Source: Stygiobacter sp. RIFOXYC2_FULL_38_25
GTDB lineage: Bacteria > Bacteroidota > Ignavibacteria > Ignavibacteriales > Melioribacteraceae
DNA length: 64,000 nt
Assembly (NCBI GenBank): GCA_001803165.1
Contig: MHAZ01000009.1
Coordinates: forward strand, 1 to 64,000
Reading direction: 5' to 3'
This document shows positions 9,926 to 19,594 of the stretch, piece by piece (within the stretch, counting starts at the first letter, position 1; each line of letters opens with the position of its first letter). Made by a program: the position numbers and the translations under genes. A model generated the notes under the pieces. It saw only the letters and a list, made by a program, of their open reading frames with translations. It was not told the DNA's origin and did not search any database.

Positions 9926-10756
9926 ATGAAATCGCATAAAATATCTATAATAACACCCTCGTATAATCAGGGAGTGTTTATTCGGCAGACAATCGAATCT
10001 GTCCAGAATCAAAACTATTCAAATTTTGAGCATATAATTGTAGATGGAGGCTCAAATGATAATACTGTGGATATTTTAAAGCAATATCCACATTTGATTT
10101 GGGTATCGGAAAAAGATAGGGGTCAAAGTCATGCTTTTAATAAAGGACTTGGAATGGCGAGTGGGGAAATTATTGGTTGGCTAAACTCAGACGATTTTTA
10201 CCAAAAAAATATTTTTGAAAGTGTTAATGATTATTTTCAAGATGCATCCATTGACTGGATTGTAGGAAATACTGCGAATTATTATGATGTTATTGATAAA
10301 ATAGAATGGATTCAGAGCCCAGAATTAACGCTTGGAGGATTGTTAAAAAATTCAAATTGTACACGACAACCCGGCACTTTTCATAGAAAATCTTTATTGG
10401 AAAAAGTTAATGGTTTGGATGAAAATTGGGATGGAGTTATGGATTTTGAACTTTGGGTCAGACTACTAAAAATTTCAAAACCGACTATGGTAAATGAGGA
10501 TTACAGCTACTTTAGAATCCATCCGAACCAAAAAACTTCAGGAAAACAATTAATGAATTATATAATTGAGATAGAAGAAGTTTTAAAAAGAGAAGGTGTA
10601 TCATTAATAAAAAGGAAATATATATTAAAGAAAAAATATAAGAGCTATACCAAATATTTGATCAAGTCTTTTCTAATTAAAAATAATTTTATAGACCAAA
10701 AATTTATTAACCTTCCATATAGTTTTCGAAAAGTTATGAAACAAAACAATGCTTAA
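9926..10756 (+). CDS. Family 2 glycosyltransferase
   Basis: This is a GT-A enzyme of 276 residues. It begins KISIITPSYNQGVFIRQTIE, followed by FEHIIVDGGSNDNTVDIL, the nucleotide-binding DGGS motif, and the DxD-equivalent GWLNSDDFYQKN near residue 90. Later WDGVMDFELWVRL matches the acceptor-side ED-like motif of the family. It transfers a sugar from a nucleotide donor to a lipid-linked oligosaccharide at the cytoplasmic face of the membrane. ATG 9926 is the first start in frame. It overlaps the next gene by eight bases, so the two are presumably cotranslated. Confidence 0.9.
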   Translation: MKSHKISIITPSYNQGVFIRQTIESVQNQNYSNFEHIIVDGGSNDNTVDILKQYPHLIWVSEKDRGQSHAFNKGLGMASGEIIGWLNSDDFYQKNIFESVNDYFQDASIDWIVGNTANYYDVIDKIEWIQSPELTLGGLLKNSNCTRQPGTFHRKSLLEKVNGLDENWDGVMDFELWVRLLKISKPTMVNEDYSYFRIHPNQKTSGKQLMNYIIEIEEVLKREGVSLIKRKYILKKKYKSYTKYLIKSFLIKNNFIDQKFINLPYSFRKVMKQNNA

Positions 10757-12026
10757 TTCTAACCTTTTTAGCCTTTATAAAGGTATATCAATAATGGTTG
10801 TAATTCTTTTAGAACCAAGTTTGATTACAAACGAGCTTGGGGCTTCTTTTGGTATAAACCCAACGTTCCAAAACATATTGATATTAGCCAATTTAATGAT
10901 TTTAGCAATTCCTGCTTTTAATAATTTATACACCAGTAAATTGCAAAAGAACATACTAAACGTGTTTTTCCTGATGATAATATATTTGGTAATTCTTGGA
11001 TTCACTATTTATTCTGGAACTAATTATTCCATGACAGGTAACATTAGGAGAATTGTCTTCATAATATTGATATATATAATTATGAATGATACTAAATTTA
11101 ATATCCCTTTATTTATAAAAATATTTTTACTAACAACAACAATTATTGCTCTTCTATCAATTTTTCAGTGGATTGGTTTTATATTCAAAATTGTTGGATT
11201 ATCTATTTATTATCTAAAAACTTATGATCCTGGAGGAATGCGATATTTCAATTTTGGAGGATTTGTCGATAAATATGATTTTTTCGGTTCTTTCTATCGA
11301 AATCAATCATTTTGGACTGAACCGGCAAAATATGGTCAATTTCTTATGATTCCCATATTCTTGTCGATATACAAGTATTTTAATAGTAAAACAAAGAAGA
11401 ATCTCTTCATATCAATAGTATTAACTTTTGCATTTATTACAACATTTTCAGTTGCTAATTTTTTTGGTGCGTTGGTTGGATTAGGTATATTCTTTTGGCT
11501 AAATAAAAGTGAACAAAAAGGTAAACATACCTTAATTATGAAGTTCACTATGATAATTGTTTTTCTCATTACGGTTTTCAGCATATACTCATTATTCGAT
11601 TACTCAAATGAAAACACATATACGAGTGCTGTGCTTGGTAAAAGTACTACAACTTCTCTCACTGAACGTTATGAAAGAGTGGAGTATTCTACTTCTGTTC
11701 TTGAAACAAGTTTTTTTGGTGATCCGACCATTAGAGATAATTGGAAAAAAAATCCTACTGCTTTGGGTTTAGCAATTGTAAGTGGGGGTATACCATTAGT
11801 AGTGTTATGTTTCATATTCATTTTTCAATTCTACGGGAATCTATTGTATGTACTTGCTGCGAGTAAATATAAATTTGTGCTGGTGAGTAGTATCGCATAT
11901 TTTATTCCTTTTAGTTGGTATGGTAACTATATAGAAATAATATTTCTTTTCCATGTTGTATTTTTTACAATAATTCTTAAAATGGAAGAAAACGGCTTAA
12001 ATCTAGTTGACCTGCCCCCCAAATAG
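10749..12026 (+). CDS. Wzy-like O-antigen polymerase, 3' end altered by an IS
   Basis: This is a membrane protein of 425 residues with about 10-12 hydrophobic helices and a large loop after FWTEPAKYGQF, as in O-antigen/exopolysaccharide polymerases. It would join repeat units at the periplasmic face. Family sequence conservation is low, so the call rests on topology, size and context. The last residues, DLPPK, are encoded by the inverted repeat of the IS3-family element that starts at about 12009. Removing the element and one AGTT target copy restores an end reading NLVDKSNC followed by TGA. The insertion therefore changed only the last few residues, and the enzyme may still work. Confidence 0.75.
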   Translation: MLNSNLFSLYKGISIMVVILLEPSLITNELGASFGINPTFQNILILANLMILAIPAFNNLYTSKLQKNILNVFFLMIIYLVILGFTIYSGTNYSMTGNIRRIVFIILIYIIMNDTKFNIPLFIKIFLLTTTIIALLSIFQWIGFIFKIVGLSIYYLKTYDPGGMRYFNFGGFVDKYDFFGSFYRNQSFWTEPAKYGQFLMIPIFLSIYKYFNSKTKKNLFISIVLTFAFITTFSVANFFGALVGLGIFFWLNKSEQKGKHTLIMKFTMIIVFLITVFSIYSLFDYSNENTYTSAVLGKSTTTSLTERYERVEYSTSVLETSFFGDPTIRDNWKKNPTALGLAIVSGGIPLVVLCFIFIFQFYGNLLYVLAASKYKFVLVSSIAYFIPFSWYGNYIEIIFLFHVVFFTIILKMEENGLNLVDLPPK

Positions 12027-12064
12027 GAATCTAAATATTAAATTTGGAATGAAGGAGGAAAGTC

Positions 12065-12343
12065 ATGAGCAAAAAGAGACTTATAGCAGAACAGATTATC
12101 GGCAAACTTCGTGAAGCCGAAGTACTTTTAAATAAGGGAGAATCAATGGAAATGATTCTGCGTTAGTTAGGAGTAACGGGACAAACATATTAACGATGAC
12201 GAAAAGAGTACGGTGAAATAAGAATTGATCAAGCAAAAAGATTAAAAGAATTAGAAAAGGAAAACAGTCAGCCTTGGAAGTTGGTAACAGATTTGTCGCT
12301 AGATAACTCGATCTTAAAGGTAGCCTCCCGGGGAAACTACTAA
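12065..12343 (+). pseudogene. IS3-family transposase orfA, three internal stops
   Basis: The frame from ATG 12065 reads MSKKRLIAEQIIGKLREAEV, the OrfA helix-turn-helix protein of IS3-family elements, but is interrupted by TAG at 12164 and two more stops shortly after, in the region where the normal protein reads GVSEQTYYRWRKKYG. The frame then continues through IDQAKRLKELEKENS and LVTDLSLDNSILK to a proper end at 12341-12343. It cannot give a working product without suppression of three stops. Confidence 0.85.
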
Positions 12344-12344
12344 G

Positions 12345-13158
12345 CTCGGTAAAGAAGCGCCGGACCATTGAAGAAGTGGTCAAAGAACTTGGAGTATCTG
12401 AAAGAAGAGCATGCAAAGTAATCGAGCAGCCAAGATCAACTAAGAGGCGAAAGAAAAAAATGCGGCTCAATAAAGAAGTGTTGCGAGACAAAATAGTAAA
12501 GTTAGTTGAAGATTATAGAAGGTATGGCTACCGACAAATAATAGCGATGCTGAAGAATGATGGTTGGAGAATAAATCATAAGCGAGTAGAAAGAATTTGG
12601 CGAGAGGAAGGACTGAAAGTACCGAAAAGACAACCAAAGCGAAGAAGATTGTGGTTAAATGACGGGTCAACAATTAGATTAAAACCAATGTACAAGAATC
12701 ATGTTTGGAGTTATGATTTTGTGCACGAGCGAACAAGTGACGGAAGAGCAATGCGGATGTTGAACAAAATCGATGAATATACGAGAGAATGCTTAACCAT
12801 ACATGTAGACCGTCAAATAGATTCAGCGGAAGTACTTTATAAACTGCCAGATTATATACGCTCGGATAACGGCTCAGAGTTTACGGCAGAATCGATAAGA
12901 AAATGATTACAAAGATTAGGAGTAAAGACGGTCTACATAGAACCGGGAAGTCCATGGGAGAATGGATACATAGAATCGTTTAATAGAAAATTGAGATATG
13001 AGTTATTGAACGGAGAAATATTTGATACTATTTTAGAGGCAAGAGTAATAACCGAGCAGTGGAAAAATCATTACAACAAAAAACGACCACATAGCTCTTT
13101 AAATTTTCGACATCCGGTACCGGGGGTATTAATCCCTCATCAATTTGCCAGTACATGA
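12345..13158 (+). pseudogene. IS3-family transposase orfB (DDE), broken
   Basis: OrfB follows in a shifted frame as usual. An open start is GTG 12376, but homology begins at about 12345 (SVKKRRTIEEVVKELGVS). The HTH_21 region and the first catalytic Asp segment (VWSYDFVHERTSDG) are present. The next segment is shortened: IDSAEVLYKLPDYIRSDNGS lacks about a dozen residues before the second Asp. A TGA at 12904 interrupts it, then the same frame continues with the catalytic Glu region PGSPWENGYIESFNRKL to TGA 13156-13158. The product would be inactive. Confidence 0.85.
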
Positions 13159-13374
13159 TGATCGATACTAACTTAATTACTGGTACAACTTATTGGGGCA
13201 GGTCAGTTGATAAATCGAATTGCTGATAAATATTTTCTCTTATTTCCAAAACTAAGAGAACAGTAGGCTGTTCTTGGTTTGGATAACTGGTTTTTCAGTG
13301 ACGACTAATTAAAGAAATGAATTCTTTTTCTTCAATTTTAGCAAAACTCCTTATGAAGTTTAGGGATAGATTTA

Positions 13375-14490
13375 ATGGGAAAGAACAAAATAAAGAATAA
13401 GCCGAAAATCCTATTTATACTTCAAATTCCGCATCCTTTTCATGGCGCTTCTATTCTGGGCGCAATTATTAAAAATTCATTGTTGATAAACGAAGAGTTT
13501 GAATGTGAGTTTTTGAGAAATTTTACAACACCCTTAAAAAACAATAGTAATAATATTTTTCTAAAACTTATCAATTTATTTACATTATACAAATCATTAA
13601 TTTTGAAATTGTTAACAGAAAAATATGATCTTGTATATATAGAACCGACACTGGCTAGAATAACAATATGGAAGGATATTTTTATAACCTTTATTGTAAA
13701 AAGAAAACATAAAAAAAAGGTTATTTATCATTTTTTTAATAATGGGATTAAAGAAAATAAATATGTCCCAGAATATTTGAAAAATATTTATTTTGAAAAT
13801 GTAAAAGTTATATTATTCGACTATAAACTATTTTGCAATATTGAAAAATATGTTTCTTTCAAGGATGTTTTTATACTTCCAAATTGCTCATCTATTCCTT
13901 TAAAAAATGAATTTAAACGTAACTATGAATGCGAGAAACCGATTATACTTTTCTATTCAAATATAATTGAGAGTTATGATCTATGGGAAATTATTTTTGC
14001 ATGCAAAATCCTTTTAGATAGAGGGAAAAAATTTGAATGTATAATAGTCGGGAAAAACTACAATTTAAATCTAAAAAAAAATGAAAAATATTTGGTGAAT
14101 AACAATCTTAAAAATGTAATTAAACTACTCAAACAAAAAAATAATATTGAAAAGGAGGGTATTTTTAGGATAAGTGATATTTATGTATTACCAACCTACT
14201 ACCATGATGAAGGTTTTCCGTTATTTTTATTAGAAGCCATGCAATTCAAATTACCTATTATCACTACAGATGTAGGTGCAATTAGTGAAATTATTAACAA
14301 TGAAGTAAACGGATTAGTAATAAATAAAAAAAGCTCAGTTGAAATAGCCGATAATTTAGAAAGACTTATTGATAACAAACAATTAAGAAAAAGTTTAGGT
14401 GAGAAAGCGTTTGAAAAATTTACATCTAATTTTAGTCAAGAAATATTTATAAATAATTATATTAAAATATTGAAAGAAAATATAGAATAG
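13375..14490 (+). CDS. GT4 glycosyltransferase
   Basis: This is a 371-residue GT-B enzyme. The donor-binding C-terminal domain has EGFPLFLLEAMQFKLPII, the EX7E signature of GT4, followed by TTDVGAISEIINNEVNGL. The N-terminal domain starts KILFILQIPHPFHGASILG, giving the glycine-rich acceptor loop. It adds one sugar to the growing repeat unit at the inner membrane face. It is the first gene after the IS element; three bases separate it from the next GT4 gene. The strip 13206-13374 before it holds only the displaced wzy end and a hairpin AGAACAG/CTGTTCT at 13257-13274. Its base composition is very A-rich, like its neighbours. Confidence 0.9.
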   Translation: MGKNKIKNKPKILFILQIPHPFHGASILGAIIKNSLLINEEFECEFLRNFTTPLKNNSNNIFLKLINLFTLYKSLILKLLTEKYDLVYIEPTLARITIWKDIFITFIVKRKHKKKVIYHFFNNGIKENKYVPEYLKNIYFENVKVILFDYKLFCNIEKYVSFKDVFILPNCSSIPLKNEFKRNYECEKPIILFYSNIIESYDLWEIIFACKILLDRGKKFECIIVGKNYNLNLKKNEKYLVNNNLKNVIKLLKQKNNIEKEGIFRISDIYVLPTYYHDEGFPLFLLEAMQFKLPIITTDVGAISEIINNEVNGLVINKKSSVEIADNLERLIDNKQLRKSLGEKAFEKFTSNFSQEIFINNYIKILKENIE

Positions 14491-14493
14491 AAA

Positions 14494-15609
14494 ATGAAAA
14501 TTATTGATAACCCTAAATTTGAACGAAAAATTCTTTTTTTTATCCACCATCTACAGCCTCGTGGAGCGGAAAGACAATGTGTGGAACTGTTAGCATATTT
14601 GAAAAAGAATACGAATTGCAATCTACTACTAGTCCTAACTAAAGATATTGTTAATTACTCAAAGTTTTTTGAACTCCAAATCCCATACATAGTCATTCAG
14701 CGGAAATATTGGAAAAAAGATCCTTCATTGTTTTTTAAATTTTATAAAATTGCAAAGGCATTTAAGCCAGACATTATTCACACGTGGTCTCCAATGGTAA
14801 GTTTCTATTCTATTCCCACAAAAGTATTGTTGAGGATTCCGATGCTGAACTATCAAATCCAGACTGCTCCTGAAAAAAAAATTCAAAAAATTGATAATTA
14901 TAAAATTAATTATTTTTTCTCGGATTTGATTGTAGCTAATAGTATAGCTGGTCTAAATGCATTTAAAACTCCTCCTAAAAAGAGTAAGGTCGTTTATAAT
15001 GGTTTTGTTTTCGATAGAATTCAGAATATTGCAGAACCCAAAATTATTAAAGAAAAACTGAATATTGATACAAAGTATTGTGTTGGAATGGTTGCGGCAT
15101 TTCATGAAACAAAAGACTATAAAACATTTGTTGAAGCTGCAATCAAATTATTAAGAATACGAAACGATATTACAATTCTTGGAATTGGATCAGGTGACAA
15201 ATCAAAATATAATCATATCATCCCCGTTGAACTAAAAAAGAGTATTCGTTTACTTGATTGGCAAGAGAATGTAGAAGAGATTATGAATATCTGCGATATA
15301 GGTGTTTTGTCAACTTTCTCCGAGGGTATTTCGAATTCATTAATGGAGTTTATGGCTTTGAAAAAAGCTGTTATTGCCACATTGGGAGGTGGTACCAGCG
15401 AATTAGTTGTAAATAATGAAACAGGTATACTTGTAAATCCTTCTTCACCCATTATGCTTTTTGAGAAAATTAGTTATTTATTGAATAATGATGATTTAAG
15501 AACGGAAATGGGATTGAAAGCAAAAAAGAGAATTGAGGAAACTTTCAGTATGGAAAAAATGGGAAAGTCTTTTATTGAATTATATAGGAATATATCAAAG
15601 ATTAAATGA
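14494..15609 (+). CDS. GT4 glycosyltransferase
   Basis: This is a second 371-residue GT4 enzyme. The N-terminal domain begins KILFFIHHLQPRGAERQCVEL, with the GGAER-type loop (here RGAER) that marks this branch. The C-terminal donor site reads FSEGISNSLMEFMALKKAVI, an EX7E pattern, then GGTSELVVNNETGILV. The basic DIIHTWSPMVSFY segment around residue 95 is usual for N-acetylgalactosamine or glucose transferases of this type, but donor specificity is not readable. The stop overlaps the next start by four bases, so the three GT4 genes are one translational unit. Confidence 0.9.
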   Translation: MKIIDNPKFERKILFFIHHLQPRGAERQCVELLAYLKKNTNCNLLLVLTKDIVNYSKFFELQIPYIVIQRKYWKKDPSLFFKFYKIAKAFKPDIIHTWSPMVSFYSIPTKVLLRIPMLNYQIQTAPEKKIQKIDNYKINYFFSDLIVANSIAGLNAFKTPPKKSKVVYNGFVFDRIQNIAEPKIIKEKLNIDTKYCVGMVAAFHETKDYKTFVEAAIKLLRIRNDITILGIGSGDKSKYNHIIPVELKKSIRLLDWQENVEEIMNICDIGVLSTFSEGISNSLMEFMALKKAVIATLGGGTSELVVNNETGILVNPSSPIMLFEKISYLLNNDDLRTEMGLKAKKRIEETFSMEKMGKSFIELYRNISKIK

Positions 15610-16832
15610 AGATTTTATTTTCCCATTACGCTATACTGGATCAAGAAGGGTTTGGTAGAACCTTTATGCTGGCTAGAGAATTAGCTTTGCTTGGGCATTC
15701 GGTTACATTTTTAACCTCCCAACATTCTAATATTAATCATTATCTTTTTCATAAAGAAAATAGGGAAAATGTATCTATTTACTCATTCCCTGATATTGTG
15801 CCAAACTCTTTCAGGCGGACTGGATTTGGAATTTTGAATTTTGTATTTAAATTATTTTTTATTGTTTTTACAAATTATGATATCTACTTTAGTGATAATG
15901 GACATAGATTATCAGGCGGTATTCCGATACTAATAAGAAAAATATTTTTCCGTACGATATACATCAGCGAATGGTGGGATTATTTTGGAAAAAATGGACA
16001 GTTCGAAAAAAAGAAAGGATTGAAAAAAATATCACATGGATTTTATGATCTTTTTTTCGAAGAATTTGAAAAAAAGAGAGCAGAGGGAATTGTATGCCTT
16101 TCAGCTGCTATGTTTGAACGGGCGAAAAACCTTAATGTAAAAAAACAGAGTATCTGTATTATTCATGGTGGAGCCGATGTTAGAGCTATTAAATTTTATT
16201 CTGCACCAATCAATCAATTAAAGCAAAATGAATCTGCGGAATTGATTCTCGGCTTTGTGGGCCTCAATCTTGGAGAGTTAAACGATATTCTTCCTCTAAT
16301 AATGGCTCTAAATGAAATTACAAAAGATAAAAGTATTCCTTATCCTATCACTTTATTATCGACGGGTAAAATCTTACCAAAAGAGGTTACAGATCAATTA
16401 AATATTAGATTTAATTTTGTACAAATGGGGTGGACGGATTATAGAAATTATCCAGAATTACTCGCCATGTTCGATATTGCAGTCTTAACACAAGAAGAAA
16501 ATTTATTGAATTTATATAGATGGCCAAATAAAATTGGTGATTATTTAGCGGCTGGAAGAAAAATATTAATAAATTCTTACGGAGAAACATCATTATTTGT
16601 AAGTGAATTTCAAAAAGTCTTTATTGAAGTAAATTTTGATATTGATTCTATAAAGAACAAAATAATAGAAGTATATAATTCTAAATTCTATAAACAAGAT
16701 CGTTTTGAAATCCGTCGAATTGCATGTGAAAATTTTAGTTGGCAATTAAGAGCAAAAGAGTTAGAGGATTTTATTTATGAAGTTATACAGAAAAATAAAA
16801 GAACACATAGTAGAAGAAAGCTGACAGAATAG
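15606..16832 (+). CDS. GT4-like glycosyltransferase
   Basis: This is a 408-residue GT-B glycosyltransferase. The N-terminus KILFSHYAILDQEGFGRTFMLA is a typical acceptor-domain start, with a loop EGFGRT replacing the common GGAE. In the C-terminal half, IAVLTQEENLLNLYRWPNKIGDYLAAGRKILIN holds the donor-site acidic residues and the KIGDYLAAG segment seen in GT4 and GT1-like enzymes; the classical EX7E is weaker than in the two genes before it. It overlaps the previous stop and is followed ten bases later by the GT26 gene. The predicted job is another sugar transfer in repeat-unit assembly. Confidence 0.8.
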   Translation: MKILFSHYAILDQEGFGRTFMLARELALLGHSVTFLTSQHSNINHYLFHKENRENVSIYSFPDIVPNSFRRTGFGILNFVFKLFFIVFTNYDIYFSDNGHRLSGGIPILIRKIFFRTIYISEWWDYFGKNGQFEKKKGLKKISHGFYDLFFEEFEKKRAEGIVCLSAAMFERAKNLNVKKQSICIIHGGADVRAIKFYSAPINQLKQNESAELILGFVGLNLGELNDILPLIMALNEITKDKSIPYPITLLSTGKILPKEVTDQLNIRFNFVQMGWTDYRNYPELLAMFDIAVLTQEENLLNLYRWPNKIGDYLAAGRKILINSYGETSLFVSEFQKVFIEVNFDIDSIKNKIIEVYNSKFYKQDRFEIRRIACENFSWQLRAKELEDFIYEVIQKNKRTHSRRKLTE

Positions 16833-16842
16833 AGAAAGATAA

Positions 16843-17601
16843 ATGAAAGAAACTAGAATATTTGGAACAAAAATCTCCTTAACCACTGAATACGAGACAT
16901 TAGAAAGTATTAGACATTATAACTATTCGAAAAGTAATTATATATGTATCTTTGGTTTATTAGAATTATTGCAAAGCGCTACAGTTAAGGAATTCCAAAT
17001 TTCATTGAATGATTCTTTTCAAAATCCATTACACTCTAGATTTATTGAAATGTATCTAAAAATCAGGGGAAATAGAAATATATATCCAATTGATCCCTTA
17101 AAGCTTTTAAAGATTCTCTTGAATGACAATGTAACACATTTTTTTTATGGTTCCACAGAAAAAACACTTAGTAAAATGGAAGAAAAGGTAAGAAAAGAAT
17201 TTCCTAACGCACGTGTTATTGGTTATAAATCTCCTCCATTTATAAATTTAGAAGATATTAAGATGAATAAACGAATTCAAGATGATATTTATTACATTAA
17301 TAAGCTAAAACCGAATATAATTTGGATTGGTATTGGGGGTTGGAAACAGGATATACTAATGCACTATTACAAAAATTACTTTGATTCTAGTATTCTAGTT
17401 GGTGTAGGTGCTGTTTTCGATATTTTTGCAGGCAATATTAAAGAGAGCCCTTCTTGGATGAAAAGAATTGGAATAAGATGGATATATTATATTTTACAAC
17501 AACCTATCTATAGGACGATTAAATTGTTGAAATTATCTATTATGTTATCAATAGTGTTATTTAATAAAATTGTTAAGAACAAAAGTAAGGTAATTTCTTA
17601 A
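16843..17601 (+). CDS. WecG/TagA/CpsF-family glycosyltransferase (GT26)
   Basis: This is a 252-residue protein of the WecG/TagA family, which transfers N-acetylmannosamine or a related sugar (or its uronic acid) to an undecaprenyl-linked acceptor. Visible family marks are FFYGSTEKTLSKMEE, PPFINLEDI, LKPNIIWIGIGGWKQDILM and GVGAVFDIFAGNI near residue 185, followed by the basic segment SPSWMKRIGIRWIYYI. Length and motif order are normal. The last ~30 residues are hydrophobic and could attach it to the membrane. The UDP-sugar dehydrogenase at 37707 could provide a uronic acid donor, but no linkage is proven. Confidence 0.88.
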   Translation: MKETRIFGTKISLTTEYETLESIRHYNYSKSNYICIFGLLELLQSATVKEFQISLNDSFQNPLHSRFIEMYLKIRGNRNIYPIDPLKLLKILLNDNVTHFFYGSTEKTLSKMEEKVRKEFPNARVIGYKSPPFINLEDIKMNKRIQDDIYYINKLKPNIIWIGIGGWKQDILMHYYKNYFDSSILVGVGAVFDIFAGNIKESPSWMKRIGIRWIYYILQQPIYRTIKLLKLSIMLSIVLFNKIVKNKSKVIS

Positions 17602-17635
17602 ATAATAATTAACATAATCTATTAAAAGGTATTTT

Positions 17636-18694
17636 ATGATTAAAACAGAGTGTGATGATAAGTTAAAAATTGGAATCATTGGATTAGGAAGAATGGGATT
17701 AATGCATGCAGCGGTATTTAATAGCTTACCAATTTCGAAGTTGGTAGCTGTTGCGGATACTGCATCATTTCCTTCTCATCAACTAGGAATAATTAATCCA
17801 AACGTAACTATTTACAAAGATTCTAATGAGATGCTTGATAAGGAAATGCTTGATGGTGTATTAATTGCTAGTCCAGTGTTTAATCATATTTCATCATCTT
17901 TAAGTTGTTTAGAGAAAGATATTCCTTTTCTTGTTGAAAAACCCTTATCGTTGAACTGTGTGCAAGCGTTACCATTAATTGAATTATTGAAGAGAAAAAA
18001 AACTACTAATATGGTGGGATATGTTTATAGGTTCCAAAATAGTTTTTCAAAAGCAAAAGAAATCTTGGACTCAAATTGTTTAGGAGCAATACGGAGTGTT
18101 AAAGCAAATATTTATATCTCGCAAATATTTCAAAAAGGAAAGGGTTGGAGATATGATCATGAGTTATCTGGTGGAGGAGTATTAATAAGTTTGGGTTCGC
18201 ATGTTATAGATCTTTTAACATGGTACCTGGGGAATGTACATAAAGTTAGCGCATATACTAAATCACTTTTTATAGATGGGATAGAAGATTTTGCGCATGT
18301 TATTTTAGAACATAATAACGGTGTACATTCCATACTTGATACATCATGGAGTTTGAGATTCAAAAGAAAAATTGATGTTAAAATTCAACTTAGTGGTGAA
18401 AATGGCGAGTTGATAGTTACTGATGATGAAATAAATTTGTTTTTGGAGAACCCGAATAACCAATACTTGGCAGGAAAAACTGTATTTAATGCCGTTGATT
18501 TATATAAACCAGTTCTAATGGATATTGGGACACCCAAATTCACTTTTCAAAACATGCATTTCCTTGAATCAATTTTAAATAAATCACAAGCTAATCCAAA
18601 TATTATGCAAGGGTTTCATGTGCAACAGATTATAGATGCATCATATAAATCCTCTAAAGAAGACAATACATCTATCAAAATACAAATCCAGTAA
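17636..18694 (+). CDS. Gfo/Idh/MocA-family oxidoreductase
   Basis: This is a 352-residue NAD(P)-dependent oxidoreductase. The Rossmann turn is KIGIIGLGRMGLMHA (residues 9-23) and the conserved EKP nicotinamide-site motif is in IPFLVEKPLSLN near residue 100. The C-terminal alpha/beta domain reads RYDHELSGGGVLISLGSHVIDLLTW, split around the GGG/H residues typical of the family. In polysaccharide loci such enzymes oxidise or reduce a nucleotide sugar, for example at C3; the substrate is not identifiable. It is 27 bases upstream of the TIM-barrel gene, and the two may act on the same sugar. Confidence 0.88.
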   Translation: MIKTECDDKLKIGIIGLGRMGLMHAAVFNSLPISKLVAVADTASFPSHQLGIINPNVTIYKDSNEMLDKEMLDGVLIASPVFNHISSSLSCLEKDIPFLVEKPLSLNCVQALPLIELLKRKKTTNMVGYVYRFQNSFSKAKEILDSNCLGAIRSVKANIYISQIFQKGKGWRYDHELSGGGVLISLGSHVIDLLTWYLGNVHKVSAYTKSLFIDGIEDFAHVILEHNNGVHSILDTSWSLRFKRKIDVKIQLSGENGELIVTDDEINLFLENPNNQYLAGKTVFNAVDLYKPVLMDIGTPKFTFQNMHFLESILNKSQANPNIMQGFHVQQIIDASYKSSKEDNTSIKIQIQ

Positions 18695-18721
18695 TTCTTG
18701 AAATAAAACAAAGAGGATACA

Positions 18722-19594
18722 ATGAAATTAGAAAAAATCATCCTTGGACATAATCCTTTATTTGGAATAGATCATTTATCGCAAGAGAATGGCAATATGA
18801 AAGAGATGATGTTTGAAGACCAACGACTACTATTAGAAGTACTGTTGAATGCAAAAGAAAATGATGTAAATGCAATGATGATGTCAACGCATCCCAGGGC
18901 GTTGCAAGTAATAGAGATGATTAAAAATAATCCCGTGATATCGAATATGAAAATCTATCCGTTATTACCATATATTGCTAAATATGTTAGAAAAGCGAAT
19001 GAGAAAGGATTGGTTAATGTATTAATGGAATCATTAGAAAAAGCATCTTTTGCGCAAAAAGTTTCAATAGTATTGAATGGGTCGCAAGGTATATTAAAAA
19101 AAGATATGTCAAAAATAATTAAGCTATTGGTGGATATTGAATTTTTACCATTCCAAGGCTTAAATATTGGTGCAATATTTATTCATGATTCTCTTACTGA
19201 TTTAGCCCTTGGTTTAGGCGCAGAACAATTATTAGAAGTATTTCGAGATCATGTTGAGGAAAAATATAATGTAAAGGCAGGTTTTGTTACAAAAAATGTA
19301 TATAATTTTAGAGAGAAAATGGACGCGAGAGGATGGAATGACTATTTAGTTATGGCTTCTTATAATAAAACCGGATTCTATGTAAATCCTTCTTTAGAAA
19401 AAGCAACTGAGGCAATAGAAAGAAGTGGAATGGATTTTATCGCGATGAATACATTATCTGGTGGAGGTGTAAAACCTGAAGATGCATATAGTTACATTGG
19501 AAATGTAAAGAACATCAAATCAATTGTTGTTGGAATGTCCAAAAAAGAACATATTAAAGAAACAGTGGCCTCCATACATAAATATATTTTATAG
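18722..19594 (+). CDS. TIM-barrel protein, aldo/keto reductase-like, function unknown
   Basis: This is a 290-residue protein preceded by a good ribosome binding site (AGAGGA at 18712-18717). It begins LEKIILGHNPLFGIDHLS and ends SIVVGMSKKEHIKETVASI. The pattern of strands followed by helices and a C-terminal VVGMS...I.ET segment resembles the end of aldo/keto reductase barrels, where such a loop binds the cofactor phosphate, but the catalytic Asp-Tyr-Lys-His set is not obvious. I do not recognise a named family. Its place directly after the Gfo/Idh/MocA gene and before a broken sugar amidotransferase suggests a part in modifying an amino sugar. Confidence 0.6.
   Translation: MKLEKIILGHNPLFGIDHLSQENGNMKEMMFEDQRLLLEVLLNAKENDVNAMMMSTHPRALQVIEMIKNNPVISNMKIYPLLPYIAKYVRKANEKGLVNVLMESLEKASFAQKVSIVLNGSQGILKKDMSKIIKLLVDIEFLPFQGLNIGAIFIHDSLTDLALGLGAEQLLEVFRDHVEEKYNVKAGFVTKNVYNFREKMDARGWNDYLVMASYNKTGFYVNPSLEKATEAIERSGMDFIAMNTLSGGGVKPEDAYSYIGNVKNIKSIVVGMSKKEHIKETVASIHKYIL

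Larger units (their letters stand above)
12009..13204 (+). mobile_element. Degenerate IS3-family element (IS407-like)
   Basis: The element spans about 1.2 kb. Its ends are inverted repeats, GACCTGCCCC at the left (12009) and GGGGCAGGTC at the right (ending 13204), flanked by AGTT on both sides (12005-12008 and 13205-13208), a four-base target duplication as IS3-family elements make. It holds the orfA/orfB pair described separately, both broken. The transposase resembles the IS407 group (EPGSPWENGYIESFN). It sits in the last codons of the wzy gene, reading in the same direction. Because several stops have accumulated while the ends and target duplication are still recognisable, it is an old, immobile copy. 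Confidence 0.85.
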
